DNA from: Guadua angustifolia
Lineage: Eukaryota > Streptophyta > Magnoliopsida > Poales > Poaceae
DNA length: 64,000 nt
Direction of reading: 5' to 3'
NCBI GenBank assembly: GCA_036346375.1
Contig: CM070517.1
Location: forward strand, 13,557,161 to 13,621,160
The translations under genes were made by a program, and so were the position numbers. Below are positions 12,169 to 24,072 of the stretch, piece after piece. The notes below the pieces were generated by a model. It searched no databases and had not been told where the DNA came from. It worked only from the letters and a program-made list of their open reading frames with translations. Each line of letters starts with the position of its first letter. Position 1 is the stretch's first letter.

Positions 12169-12360
12169 ATCATGCAGCACATGCTGATCATGGTCGTCGG
12201 CTCACATCTTTTCCCTAAGTTATATGCACATGTATAATAATACACTTAGCCTTTTACATACAAATTTTAGAACTTAAATTAGTACACTCATTTTTATTTT
12301 GCAGAAGATCAATATCCCCTAGAAGAATTAGACATCAAAGCACTCAACTATATATGAGAC
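12169..12360 (+). pseudogene. CACTA ORF2 (ULP1), part 2
   Basis: Continuation of the ORF2 copy broken at 6055. If the gypsy element is removed, FYV from 6040-6053 joins MQHMLIMVVG at 12172, in the place where ULP1 proteins continue after the catalytic cysteine. Intron-like AT-rich sequence follows, with an AG at 12302-12303, then EDQYPLEELDIKALNYI at 12304-12354. The next gypsy LTR starts at 12361. Short and decayed, so the assignment depends on the context. Confidence 0.5.
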
Positions 12361-12910
12361 TGTAACATCCCGAAAAATATATTAAAATAAAAATAAATGT
12401 TTTGTATTTGAATATGATTATTTCTGAGTTTTCTTGGCATTATTAGTTTTTATTTGGATTTCTTTGGATTTATCCTTTGTGTGAAAAATCTAACAAATGG
12501 AATTAAAGAATGGATAATGGTAAAAAGATAAAAAGATAAAATTAAAATTTAAAAAATTTATATTAAAATTTTTATCTCTTAGGTAAACTTTTTACCTGGT
12601 AAAATTAATTTTTACTGCATAGTAAAAATAAGTAATAATTGAAAAGACAACCTTTGACTAAGAACAGTGAACAGTTAGAATTAATGAAAAATCTTCTCAC
12701 CTTATCTCATTGTAATAAAATTACCATAATACTCTCAAACCAAGAGCTACACCTGGTAAAAATATTAATAATTAATAAAATTTTTGTGGCTCTTAAAAAT
12801 TCAAAAATAGAATCAATGAAAATCTGGAATTGGAATGTCAAAATTATTATAAAATAAATACATAATATGTTATCTTGAAAATTTTGTGGAGCACTATTTT
12901 CTTATTTCCA

Positions 12911-13009
12911 ACTCATATAAAAAGTTTTAAAAATAAATAATATTTTTAAACTTTTAAGTTAACTCATATAATATGTTAACTTAAAAGTTTTAAAAATAAA
13001 TAATATCCT
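12911..13009. repeat. Short direct repeat with inverted centre
   Basis: AAAAGTTTTAAAAATAAATA occurs twice (about 12920 and 12983), each copy preceded by an AACTCATATA. Between them TTAAGTTAAC and GTTAACTTAA form an inverted repeat. Confidence 0.7.
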
Positions 13010-13599
13010 TAAATAAATCAAAACCCGAAAAGACAATTTTGAGCAGTCATCAATGTCAGAATTTTTAATAATTCCCTTTAGAACTTTTTGATCCAAAATT
13101 TTTACTGCAGATATTAGATTAGCTGGAGACTCTAGTAAAAAATCCTTGAAAAATTTGGGTAGTGATTGACTGCCGTTTTAATGCATTCAAGTGCTGTCTG
13201 AGTTGAGCTTATCCTTTTTGACTCATCCGTCTCACCAACAGGTGGACCCGAGTCCTATTCTGGCCCATTTGCTGGCAAGTGAGGGGAGGAGCCCTCCGTC
13301 ACTGATCGGTGGACCCTGGCCCCACCTATCATTCCCTTCTCCCCCTTCCTCTCTTTCTTTTCCTCGCGCAGCTGGACTCCCTCCGTTCTTCTCTGTCTCC
13401 AGCGCCTTCTTCACCGAATCCTTGTACTAGTAGTGCCACTCGTGCAATCGTCTACTACCACAGCTGACTCCGGTCCTTCAGCGTCGTACCCAAGCCACAC
13501 CGTCGCAATTAAGAGCCACTCTACCTCGCCGTGTCGCAAGAACCAGTGAAGATCGCAACTGGGATCGAGCTCATCTTGCTGAGCTCATCCATTCCTTAA

Positions 13600-13609
13600 C
13601 TATAAATAG
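13600..13609 (+). promoter_or_regulatory. TATA box of the solo LTR
   Basis: CTATAAATAG matches the plant TATA consensus. It is followed by a C-rich leader (13620-14330). It is probably the promoter of this LTR; activity is unknown. Confidence 0.55.
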
Positions 13610-14102
13610 CATCTAGTGATCGCCAAAACCTGCACAACACTTCTCCTCTACTCCCTCTTCCCTTCCTCTAGCCAGTGCACCCAGAGTTTCCCTAATTCCA
13701 CCATTGCTGAGTACCTCCAAGCTCAGAGCCAAAAAATCAAATCAGCCGAACCAGTGCACCAAATCCAAATTGCTTTGAACCGTAGCATCCACAAGATTCA
13801 AGGACTAAAACCCCTCAACAAAATCTAGAACTCCTTGTGCAAAATCTCGCCGCCACTGTGGGCTTTCTTCTCCAACTCCGGTCGTTCGATGGTGGAGCTC
13901 CTCAGCCATTCTCCGATTAAAAGAAGTACAAAAATGGATTCCTTGAGGTCCCTAGTTGCTCAATCCACTACCCATTCGAGCTCACCCAAGCTAGTTCTTC
14001 TTCTCTGGCTAGCCACCCCATGGCCGCCGCTTTAGCTCAGTGCTAGCTCACCTGAGACCTCCTCCAGCTGAATCAGTTCCACCTCTGGATGCACCTCGCA
14101 AA

Positions 14103-14128
14103 GCTCTCTCTCTCTCTCTCTCTCTCAG
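14103..14128. repeat. (CT)n microsatellite
   Basis: About 13 CT units in the leader of the family-2 solo LTR, a typical plant 5'-UTR microsatellite. Confidence 0.85.
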
Positions 14129-14236
14129 TGTCCTCGCCTTCGCTAGAGCCTCACCAGCAAGCCTTAGCCACGCCCCTGTTCTTACCTCATCGCCATGTGG
14201 CCTCAGTTCAATCGGTAAAGGGACCTCAGTTCTGAA

Positions 14237-14332
14237 AGTGACACAAGAGACCTCAGTTCAACCGATAAAGTGACACAAGAGACCTCAGTTCAACCGATAA
14301 AGTGACACAAGAGACCACAGTTCAACCGGTAA
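14237..14332. repeat. 32-bp minisatellite, about 3 copies
   Basis: The unit begins AAGTGACACAAGAGACCTC and ends AGTTCAACCGAT. It repeats three times, with a degenerate partial copy just upstream from 14203. It lies at the end of the LTR leader. Confidence 0.8.
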
Positions 14333-15978
14333 AGGGTGTTTTCCCTATTCTGAAAGCGCACTTTCATTTTCCAGTAAATTTTCCTAGCCGGTGATAATAA
14401 AACCTCAATATAGTTTGTAATTCTAATCCAATTTTAGTGGAACAAATTTTTATATTCATCTAAAATCAGCAAGATTATAAATATACAAAAATATTTTATT
14501 TTTAAACTATAGAAGAATTATTTGAATTAAACTTTGTTAATAACCTTAATATGGTCTTTATATTAAATCAGGACAATAAGTCATAAAATAATAAGATAAT
14601 TTTTATACTATGAATAGACTAGGATGAACTCAAATATACAAAGACATTGAATTTTGAGTCACGAACAATTATTAAAATTAAAAATGTAATAAACACACTA
14701 TTATGGACATTATTGCACCTATGAAAAATATAACTCCTAAAATCATAAAGTAAATTTTTATTTGCTTCTAAAACCATGGGAAACTCAAATATACAAAAAC
14801 ATTTAATTTTTTATCTATGTTTAAATTAATTGTTTTGCAATCATTAGTAAACCTTGATATGGCCATTAATAAAAATAAAAACATAATAGCTCATAAAATG
14901 ATAAAATAATTTGCATAAAGTTTTTGGAATCAGTAAGGGCTCATGTATGTAAAAATATTTAGGATAAGACTTAATTTGCATTCTTTTAATAAAAGAAAAT
15001 GTGAATCACAACAGTAAATAAATAGATAATCTGTCGTGGTTAAGGTCAAAATAATGTAAAAATAGTTTTAAAACACATCTAAGGTTACATCTTGCTAATG
15101 CCAAAAAAATGAGTCAAAGATCATGTATAGTGTAGTCGCAAACTTAAAATGAAACTTGATCTGATTTAACATTACCTTTGTGATCATTTAGACTATTTTA
15201 ACATCAGATAAAATAACTCGTCTAAATGCTAAAATTTGTAAAACTAGTTTAGAAACACTCTAAAATGTTTTTACTACCATATTCCAAAGAAAGAATCTCA
15301 CTTCATCATGATTTGCATATTAATCTTGTTAGCTTAATAACCCTAAGTATTCACATTTTTTAAGTCCATAATATAAATAAACGAACTTTAGTTGCAAGTG
15401 AGAAATCAATAATTATGATATTTGTATAACCAGAACCTTCTCAAATATCATGAAAATGAGACCAATAGCCTAAATCAACAGATCTAACTTGCGTAAAATT
15501 GATTCTATACAAAATCAATCAAAGATGAAGAACTATACACTCATAAACTATTGTGGTCATTTAAGCCTTTTTGTCAGCTCGCAAAACATCTTGTCTAAAT
15601 ATAAATTATGTAACGAATAGCCTAGAAATGGTCTTTAAGATATGGTCTACAGTAATCTAGAAAAATATTATTATTTTAACTTGCTTTGCATCTGAATCCT
15701 GTAAGTGCAAAACCCTTAAATGATAAGGTTACTCGAAACGCATTATGAATAGTAAAGTTTAAGAAACTTGTAACTAATGTCTACTTTTTTTAATCCAAAT
15801 AATTTTGCATCTTGAATTCAATATTATAAGTAAAAGAATACATAATTTCAACTTCTTGAATTCGTAAAACAAGAATAGATAATACATAAAAGAAACCATG
15901 CATTGTTCAAGCTACTAAAATTTGAACATAAATACTTAATAGACTAAAACACAAGAATTTCAGTCCAACCAAAGAACG

Positions 15979-18543
15979 TGTAATACTCTATTTAATTTTA
16001 GAGTCGTTTTGGGCCTTGTGGGGGAGAGTCTGGCCCATGGGGGGGATTAATCATCCAAAAACCCTAGCCGTTTTTTTCCTGTCCCCAACTCCTCCAGTAG
16101 ACGACCTCCTCCTCCCTTCCCCCTGGACGGCGAGCCCCTCACTTCCTCCCCTTGCTGCCCCCAGCGTCCCCCTCCACTTCTGGCCAACCCCTCCATCCTC
16201 CTTCTTCTCTGTGGTAAGTGAAGGTTAATCTTGGGGGTGTGCAAGCTTTTGTATTGGTGGTATCCTGCAGTTTTGGGGGTTCTAGGGTTTGGGTTTTGAA
16301 GTTTTGGGGAGGGAAATGGAGATTTAGGGTTGGAAGGGAAGAGCTGTTTTCCTGTGTGCTGGGACAGATTCGTGTGCTTTGTTATAACGCGAATTTCAAA
16401 ATTCTACAAGTGTTTACTGGGGTCTGGCTATTTCTAAAGTTGTAGAAAATCTAATTACCTTTCAATGAAGACCTAAATTGCTAAATTTCGTTCAGCCGTT
16501 TGAAAGTTATGCTCTTTTTACCAAGTGCTGTCCAATTCTTGTTGCGATTGGTACAGTCTGTGTTCATCGGCAGATTAGGGCTATGTAGAGGCGAAATTAT
16601 ACTTTTCGTATACTTAGAAAAAGATGGGAAATTTCCTGTAGACTAGGAAAATGTATTCTTTTCCTTGATTTGGAGTTGTAGAACTCAAGTTATGGCCATT
16701 GGAACGCTGCTATCCCGGTTGGACAGATTTCTATTTTTCGGATTTTGGGAGTGGGTCGCAAAACCGTTGTAGCTGTGAGTCGTGCGTTGCTTTGTTGGCA
16801 TGTTTTTGAGTGGAATGCATCCTTATGCAGGTGGTGTGATCTCAGGAGCGGCGTCAACTTCTCGCCACTCTGGTTCGAGAGGTTAAAGGCAAGTGTATTG
16901 CGATGTGAATTGTTGGTAGTGTTATAAAATTGTTATTGTCCTGTTATACTAGCATGGTGGGAATGATGTTTTGCTTTATCATGTGATAAATTTGGAATCT
17001 GATTAGATTGGCATGAAGGATATCCTAAGAATTGATATAATGAATGTTAAGTGATTTGATTGCCTTGTTATGAAAATGTTAAGTAATTTGATGCAAGTGC
17101 ATCTCCTAGATCTGGATTAGTGGATTGTTTCAATTACTTACTTGCATCAAGAGTATGAACTGCTATTAAAGATGTAAATGTCAAGTTATGGTATGAGCAT
17201 CGCTAGAGAATGGTTCAAATTATGAAAATGCATATTGTGACAATGAAAATAACAATTGCTATGACATGCAGATGATGATTTCCATGTGATGCTTATGTTT
17301 ATGTTTTTGGTCATAGTTAAGAGCAAATAATTATGATGCCATGTATGAATTGTTTATAAGCATCATTTGCATATGTGCATTCATGATGGAAGAGGCGACC
17401 CATGTTGATGTGGGCCTCTGTGCTCACACGTAGTGGGCACAAAAAGTCCTACCTCGTAGTCCCATCCACGGATGGGAGCGAGTCAGTAAGAGTAGGCCCC
17501 GCCACGGGATGGTTGGGAATGAGAGGGTGTACACCGACGGGTGTGCACTCAGCTATACCGGTATAGGCTAAAAGGATGCATTTAAGCATGGAAGTATGAT
17601 TGCATTGCATTGCATAGTGAATGATAATTGCAGTTCATAAGCTGATGGCAAGTACAGGTTGGAGATTGAGTCGTGGACTCATCCAAAGCCGTCAATTGAG
17701 GTATGAAAGATAGATAAACTGTTTCCTAAAGTTTGGGATTCATTTAATCTGAGTTATAAGATAGTTGTGGGGTTTGTCGCTGGTTTACAGTTATTTTACT
17801 TAATGATTTCATCTAAGAATGGCTATGTTATATTATGAAGTAATTGTGTTCTTACGTCTTGGGCTTATATGAATACAAACTGCTTCATTTATTTGTTGAT
17901 GTCAAGTAAGTGTATTGCTACATTATGTCTTAAAGTACTTGTAATTCAGTTGAATTGATACTTTTCATATTTGATGCTCTTGTTGAGTCTAGGACTCACG
18001 CTTGTTTATTTATTGTTTTAGGTACTTTGAAGCTGGCTCGTCGGGATGGGAGTAGTAGCACATGCACGATTTCAGTCACCACCACCTCATTTAATTAATT
18101 CATAAAGCCTGGTTGTACCTAAGGCAGTTGTAATGTGTTGTTCGTTGTGGCAAAATTTTCTAATTGCCGGTTGGATGTGTGATTGATTATCTAAGGACCT
18201 GCTAGAATGTTTCATCCTGGTTATGTGTGATTGATATAATATCTGCAACTGTTTATTTGTCTGTTGAGTGGATGTCCTCCTTTCTAGGGAGGTCATGCTG
18301 AAATTTTGTAAATTTTGGTGGCTTAGTTTCTAAGCCGTTTTTAAGAGCTTTGGGTTGATTTCAGTCTTTTCGTAGAGGTGTTAGATTTTATGTCTTGTTC
18401 GGTAATTCTTCGTTCAATTGAGCTTGCTTGTGGAGAATTATTGTTTGCTGGTAACCCTCTGGATATGTGTGGGTCCGAGGTGTTACAGTCGTTATTTAGG
18501 GTTTTGGTAGCATCCGTGGCGCGTTTGGCGCCGGGGTGTTACA
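15979..18543 (+). mobile_element. Family-1 solo LTR copy B
   Basis: Starts TGTAATACTC at 15979 and ends GCGCCGGGGTGTTACA at 18543. A perfect 5-bp target-site duplication GAACG lies at 15974-15978 and 18544-18548. There is no interior, so it is a solo LTR of 2565 bp nested in the family-2 LTR. It carries a GC-rich leader with a splice-donor-like GTGGTAAG (16212-16219), the hairpin block (17390-17564) and a near-3' segment that includes a second GAGGTGTTACA at 18476-18486, about 57 bp before the true end. Confidence 0.92.
17390..17564 (+). other. Family-1 LTR hairpin block, copy B
   Basis: Hairpin I is 17420-17440, arms GTGCTCAC and GTGGGCAC, loop ACGTA, one G.U. Hairpin II is 17461-17476, arms CCCATCC and GGATGGG. 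Hairpin IV has arms GTGTACAC and GTGTGCAC with one G.U. The order is the same as in the other four copies. Confidence 0.65.
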
Positions 18544-19534
18544 GAACGCACTTGTTTCTTATAGTAAGTCTTTATTTGGTTTCTTGTCTATCTTCATTTT
18601 GCTCTTATTGAAGTTTATTATTTGCTCTTTATTGCTTTTAGTCAGTAATGATGTGTAGAACCTGACGCCTCTGACTTCGTCATCGCCATCATCAGTCGGA
18701 GCCTCGACTTCATCATAAACGACAACGATTAAGCAAGGCAAGCACCCCTTTGATCATATTGATCCTAGTATTTATTTTTTCTTTTGTTTGTCAAATGGTT
18801 TCATGCATGCATGTATTTTCTGTAAATTCGCTATTTTGTGGTGCTAGTAGATATACATGTTATTTCATGAAACTTCCTTGATAAATATGGACATGTGAAC
18901 CTTGATAACCATAGATTAAGAATAGGAATTATTTAATGTTATCATTGGTATATGCGATTACATATTAATCATGCTTAGCCATGCTTTAGAACCATCGAAG
19001 CGGATGATTAGATCAAAATGGTTTCCTGAGAATTTAAAATGGTTGGAAATGACACCGTTGGTTGCTGGTATTTTGATTAAAAACCCAAAATAAAACTATG
19101 ATTTTGACGTGGGTGATTATTGACAATAGCCGGATGTATAAAGGGAATTGCACGTAGTGTAGGGTGAAGTATCGCCCGTATCGGATTAAGGACCGAGCAA
19201 TGGGACACTATTGATCCAAGAAATCTATGCAACCACAAATGCTGATATGGGGCAGCCTTAACTTATTAAGTTATTTAGATATAGCTTTGGACATTGGTAG
19301 GTGGGAGCTAGCAGAAGCATTCCGTTCTGGTCTGCTTGTGAGGGGCTTCCACACTGCAATGTAGGCAAATGCATACCGGTGCAATGGTGTACGCCTTGCC
19401 ATGAACAAAAACGGTCTGTTTGGTGTACCGAAAGTGGATCCAAGACTTGGGTGAGTGTTTCTGTTTCTATGGCGAGGGCTTAACGTCCCGGGCTAGTTCA
19501 AAGTCTTGTCTAGGTAATGTAATGGTTATGTTAT

Positions 19535-19670
19535 GATCTCTTTACGGTACACCAAAGGAAGTGTGTCAATTGCGCTGCACAAAGAGATGATCATTTCTTA
19601 TGGGTAAAGCTGTACACCTCTGCAGAGTGAAAATCTAATCGATTAGCCACGCTCACAGTCATGGGCACTT
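19535..19670 (+). other. Family-2 LTR structured block, copy 2
   Basis: ATCTCTTT (19536-19543) pairs perfectly with AAAGAGAT (19581-19588) around the conserved ACACCAAAGGAAGTGTGT. The bases of this stem differ from those in the copy at 11302, yet both pair. Confidence 0.5.
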
Positions 19671-20360
19671 GGTGAAGTCATTCCAATGCTAGACTTTGGT
19701 ATTTTCGAAAAAAGGGTTTTGGTTTGAACTTGTTTAGCAACTGTTGCTTGATGTCAAAGGGCCGACAATGATGGACTTCACGATTTGGATTATTCGTCAC
19801 TCACGCCATGGAGGACTGTGAGTATTACTTATGCTTTGCTTATTTCTTATCAATCAAACTTGCTCTTACAAATTCCGTTTGAGAAATGACAACTTGATTT
19901 ACAAATCAATTTCGCTTTATGCAAATTAACTGTAGTAGCCTCCTTTGACTTGGCTTGCATTTATGCATTTACAAATACCACCTTAAGTCTTGCTAAGTAC
20001 GAATGTACTCACCCTTGCTTAATCTATTGTTTTAGGTGGATTAGAAAGCGAAGCTCCGAAGACTTCTTTTAGTCGCAGGTTGCGGGATCTTTATTGACGT
20101 GATCTTTCTAAGGATTTATTCCTTGCCAGTTGCCTGCGGGTTGGATAGGCATACTACAAGATTTTATTTCTTTTGCTGCTAAATACTTTGAGTTGTAAGA
20201 TTTCTTTGTATATTATATTTCGCTTAAATAATATGATGTATGGTTGTGATTCCAATTGTTGTAAATGTGCGTACTAGCTACTGATCCAGGGACTAGTACT
20301 GCAAGTACATTAGATTTCTATTTTTGCATTCTATGTAAAAATGGGGGTCGTTATAGAGGC

Positions 20361-20506
20361 CACTTATGCCAGTGGTACTGGTTAGAAGTTATATCGGAGG
20401 ACGACAGGTTTAGACATCCTGAAGGCTCCTATTAGTCCATATGTAAACAATATTAATTATACATGTCAATGTGATATATATATATGCATGCGTACTGATT
20501 GTTCAC
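20361..20506 (+). pseudogene. CACTA ORF2 (ULP1), part 3
   Basis: After the solo LTR, the + frame from about 20361 reads HLCQWYWLEVISEDDRFRHP, which resembles the last helix and tail of CACTA ULP1 proteins (compare VSEVVSPNGEFHV at 34800-34850 on the minus strand). It continues the ORF broken at 12360. The remaining sequence up to the CACTA end at 20507 is AT-rich and uninformative. Confidence 0.45.
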
Positions 20507-20525
20507 CACTACGGAACATGTGATT

Positions 20526-20870
20526 ACTACCGGGTCCACATCGGCATCACTGCCGGATGTGGACCCGGCACAACCTAAGTGGCAGTGATAGTCGAGGACT
20601 ATCACTGCCGGATGTAAACCGGCAGTGATAATCACTATCACTGCTGGTTTATACTTAAGAACCGGCAGTGATAATAACTATCACTACCGGTTCATACTTT
20701 CCAACCGGTAGTGATAATATATTATCACTACCGTTATTATTTAGAACCGCAAGGATAAGTAACTATCGCCCACATTTTCAATAATATCCCAGTGATAAGT
20801 AACTATCGCGCCCAATTGTTATCAATATCCCAAGATCGATAACTACTATCACCGCCTTTTTTCTTGTTAA
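20526..20870. repeat. Subterminal repeats of CACTA element 1, left end
   Basis: Alternating direct and inverted copies of a 15-bp motif (GAACCGGCAGTGATA and variants) at 20550-20870. In En/Spm elements such repeats are bound by the element's own protein; here that role is inferred. Confidence 0.75.
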
Positions 20871-21138
20871 CCGCAAAGGATAACTCGTGTCCTATTTTGA
20901 TATCCAAAATCGGCAAAGTGATGGGTTTTTAAACCTTTTGCATATATATTTTTGCAAGATATGTTGTAGCATGTATATACATTGTACAAGAGATGTATTC
21001 TCAGACAAAGATATGCCAGCACAATAGTATCAAGCATCACTAAAGTGTAATTGAAATACATTGAAGCATCATAATATTTAATTATTACATTGTTCAATCA
21101 CTTTTGAAGCATTAAATTGTTCATTCGAATTGTTGCTA

Positions 21139-23300
21139 TGCGAAATGGTCGTAAAACTCGCCTTCGTGTGGAGAATTTCTCGAATTATGAACCCAAATTA
21201 TCTCGCTCTTGAAGGGCACAAATTTCGTGGTCGAAAGCAGTCAGCCGGTGCCCCGATTGACGCTACCGTCATGGGAGAAATTGAAGCATTAATTAATGTC
21301 ATCGTCTTTATAAAGAAAAGTACGGGTCAACATGTAATGATCGATATACCAGCTGGCCGTTGTAGTCCGTATTGTCAGTGATGAACGCGTGGATATGTGT
21401 CATTGCGTAGTATCCACATAAATTGTTCCCTTGGGGTTGTTTCAGGCATGGAAAATCTGTGTGTCTTCTGAACTTTTTCGTGTATGGACGATGCCGTTGG
21501 CTCTTCTTGCAGTATTGTTTGTACACCCTGTTCATGGTTCCGAGTAGTCATTAAAATTTATTAGGTGCAATGGGATGAAAGATTATTAGAGCAATAATGC
21601 AACGCCTCGAAGTTTACTGCTTAGCAAGTCTGTTAACTCTGTATTCGCTTGTTTCGTTTCCTCATTGAGTCCAAGATGTTGATGTTACTTTTGTTTAACA
21701 TGAAGACAAGGACGATCCAGTGAAAGCTACAGAAGCCAATTAGTCGTCATATTGTGTTGCGCATCAAATATGAGAGACTAGTAGGCAGGGAAACACGTAC
21801 TGAAAGTTGTAGGGTAAAAGTACGTAGTCCTTGTGTTGTAGCTTTAGCAATACTTTGAGTACGCATACACCTCAACATCATTTATTGTTCTTGGATCTTC
21901 AATAAGTTTGCGCTGACCATGCCCGGTCCGAATCCTATCTTTTCATTGTTGTCCGCCTAAATGTCTTTGTCTCCATTCTACGTAAAAAAAGAAGTCAGAC
22001 CCTATGTTTAAGAGTACGTGAATATACAGCATGAATTATAGAAGAGACTTACAGAGTCCATATTCTTAATATAGACACGTCCAAAGTGTCTCGTTGGTAC
22101 ATCTGATATAGTTCCACGTGTTCAACCCAGAAAGAGTCGTCATTGTTGTGAAAGTCCATATCTTTGTATCTGATTGGGAAAGCAGTATTTTGTGTCTTTT
22201 GGACATACTGCAGGTACCATTCATGTAGACGCCGTAATTGTGTGGTCAGTTTGAGCTCCTTATTTGGATGCAACAAAGCTTCCCGTTAATCTAATGGCCA
22301 CTTTAAAGGTGGCTCTCGCCTTCAAAGACCACTTTGGCTTCCAAAGAATAGTGCTTACCACCATCTCCTTTAGATTTCTTCCTAGAGATGCGATCGTAGT
22401 CTAATAGTTGGCTAGGTTGAGGAGCTTCAGCTATCCGTCCCCGTCTGCTTAACCTTCGCTAAGTCCAGAAGAAATCCTGCTTGGTAGGTTCGATTTCAAT
22501 CTTAGTAGGTGGTGGCGTTTCTTGAAGTGCTCTACTACATAGGCGCCTACTTTTTTTTTTTTGTTTCTTCGCTGGTCATTTCATATGGTCGCTTCTTGCT
22601 AAGAGTTTTGGCTAGCTTCACAGATGACTTAACTTTTCCCCCGACCGTAGAATGTTCAGATCGCGGTGCTCTTTGGTCGTCTTTGTGGCGCTGAGCAGAG
22701 GAGTTTTCTTGGGTGACGGCGAGGAGGAGGACTTTTCCCGGTGGCGCTGGAGCAGAGAAGGAGCTTTTTCGATGACACCGGAGGAGGAGGAGGATCGTTT
22801 TAGATGGGACTCCGCGCCATCGTTGTTAACATCATCGCCGTTGTCATCTTCTGAGGCAAACTTTATATAGCGCTTGCGCCACGCGATGAATGTGCCCATG
22901 CTTTGTCCAAGACTTTGCCCCTCCTCGCCCGCGATCTCAACCTCCACTTTGCGGTATCTATCAACCACACTGTCAACTCCAACTCTGGCGTATCCCCGAG
23001 GAATTGGGCGGTTATGCAACATTTGCCCCTCGTTGCATGGCCAAGCCATCCCTTCAGCCACCATGATGGTAATGTTCGCTACGGGCAGGTGCAGACTGCA
23101 GCGTGTCGGCTCTATGATTTTGTCCATAGGAAAACTACACGCTGAGTCCTCTTCAGGAGGGTTAGCGGATGCTTGGCTGCTTTTGAGAACCCCGGCGCGG
23201 ACCTACGCTATGTGACCGACGCTCGCCAGACCTTTGTTACCATTTCTCGCATCACTTTCATCTGTTCTTCAAATTCGACTTCCTTCAGGCATCCGGCCTT
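21139..23300 (-). pseudogene. CACTA ORF2 with DUF8039 and ULP1 protease
   Basis: Minus-strand gene in broken frames. In transcription order: a coiled segment FEEQMKVMREMVTKVWRASV (23290-23230); a DUF8039-like domain in an open frame at 23127-22860 (LHNRPIPRGYARVGVDSVVD... FIAWRKRYIKF); a serine- and lysine-rich linker to 22618; a helical segment at 22276-22049 (WVEHVELYQMYQRDTLDVSI); the protease histidine motif FHWIVLVF at about 21727-21700; and the cysteine motif QPQGNNLCGYYAMTHIHAF at about 21470-21410. The tail GEFYDHFA and stop lie near 21139. Both catalytic motifs survive, unlike the copy at 3646. Frameshifts and stops separate the segments. Confidence 0.75.
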
Positions 23301-23394
23301 CTATTTCTCGTACATGCTCATTCAACCGTTTTGTCTCGATTTCTTTGGTCGCTTGTACATATAGGCATCCTCTCGAATGCCGCTTAGGCACCAA

Positions 23395-23631
23395 GCCAAC
23401 CCTCTGGTTTTGCTCAGCACCTGCAAATTCCAAAAGCATGGCTGCCAGGAGCGCATACGATACACTGGGTGAAGAAGGCCCAGAGGTGACGTGCTTGGTT
23501 CACAAGAAACTGATCGCTCTGGTTTCTTTTGGTGTAATAGACTACTAACATTCTAGTTGTGGATTTATAACCTTATTTCATTTTTTGAAAATCATATTAG
23601 TGTGAATAAGAATGATTCATTATTTTTTATT
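23395..23631. repeat. Single arm related to the inverted repeat at 36453-37026
   Basis: This stretch is nearly identical to the right arm at about 36826-37026: TTCCAAAAGCATGGCT..., then GGTGTAATAGACTA, then AATCATATTAGTGTG and GATTCATTATTTTTTATT. No inverted partner is seen in this element. Confidence 0.75.
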
Positions 23632-24072
23632 GAGCAATAAGCAATAATATTCTAAAGAATATATGAGTTGGGCCCTCGTCTTGGCGCTCATACCGCTATT
23701 TAATTTGTGACAACCTTACCTTATTGAAAATAAACAATATTTCAATACTTTAATGCATAAGAGAGTAATTAATTGAGAACTGAATGCTAATATATATCTA
23801 ATGAATCAGGTATGCAAATAAGCTACTGACAGGATAATGGAAATAAGCTTGTCGACATAGGATTGAACTAAACAGAGACAACAAGCTTATACAATTTCAA
23901 CAGATAGCAAGATACATATGGCAACAGATCACGTGAAGACACCATTATGTCATTCATATGGAGGTAATTATGTATGATTGCTCTCAGATTATTGGGTTTC
24001 AATGAAGATTAGAACCTTCATCACATCACAGATGGGCAAAACAATTAATTGAGTAAATAAGGCTTTAAATCA
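23632..24072. other. AT-rich stretch, no gene seen
   Basis: AT-rich sequence between the ORF2 remnant and the minisatellite of CACTA element 1. It is probably intron or 5'-leader sequence of the element. No motif was recognised. Confidence 0.5.

Larger units (their letters stand above)
12361..20355 (+). mobile_element. Family-2 solo LTR, itself interrupted
   Basis: Starts TGTAACATCCC at 12361 and ends GGGTCGTTATA at 20355 (GTTACA mutated). Flanking pentamers are GAGAC (12356-12360) and GAGGC (20356-20360), a 4/5 match. There is no PBS, gag or pol between. LTR copy B (15979-18543) is nested inside. Without it the LTR would be about 5.4 kb, much longer than the 3.05-kb family relative at 9118. 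The extra length is an AT-rich, gene-free stretch at 14400-15978 in which no internal structure was recognised. The 3' part (18544-20355) shares the exon-like piece (18640-18740) and structured block (19535-19670) with the 9118 LTR. Confidence 0.75.

Noticed and set aside
22618..23548. Plus-strand ORFs of 60-113 codons
   Set aside because: Antisense to the DUF8039 segment on the minus strand, which carries the recognisable motifs.
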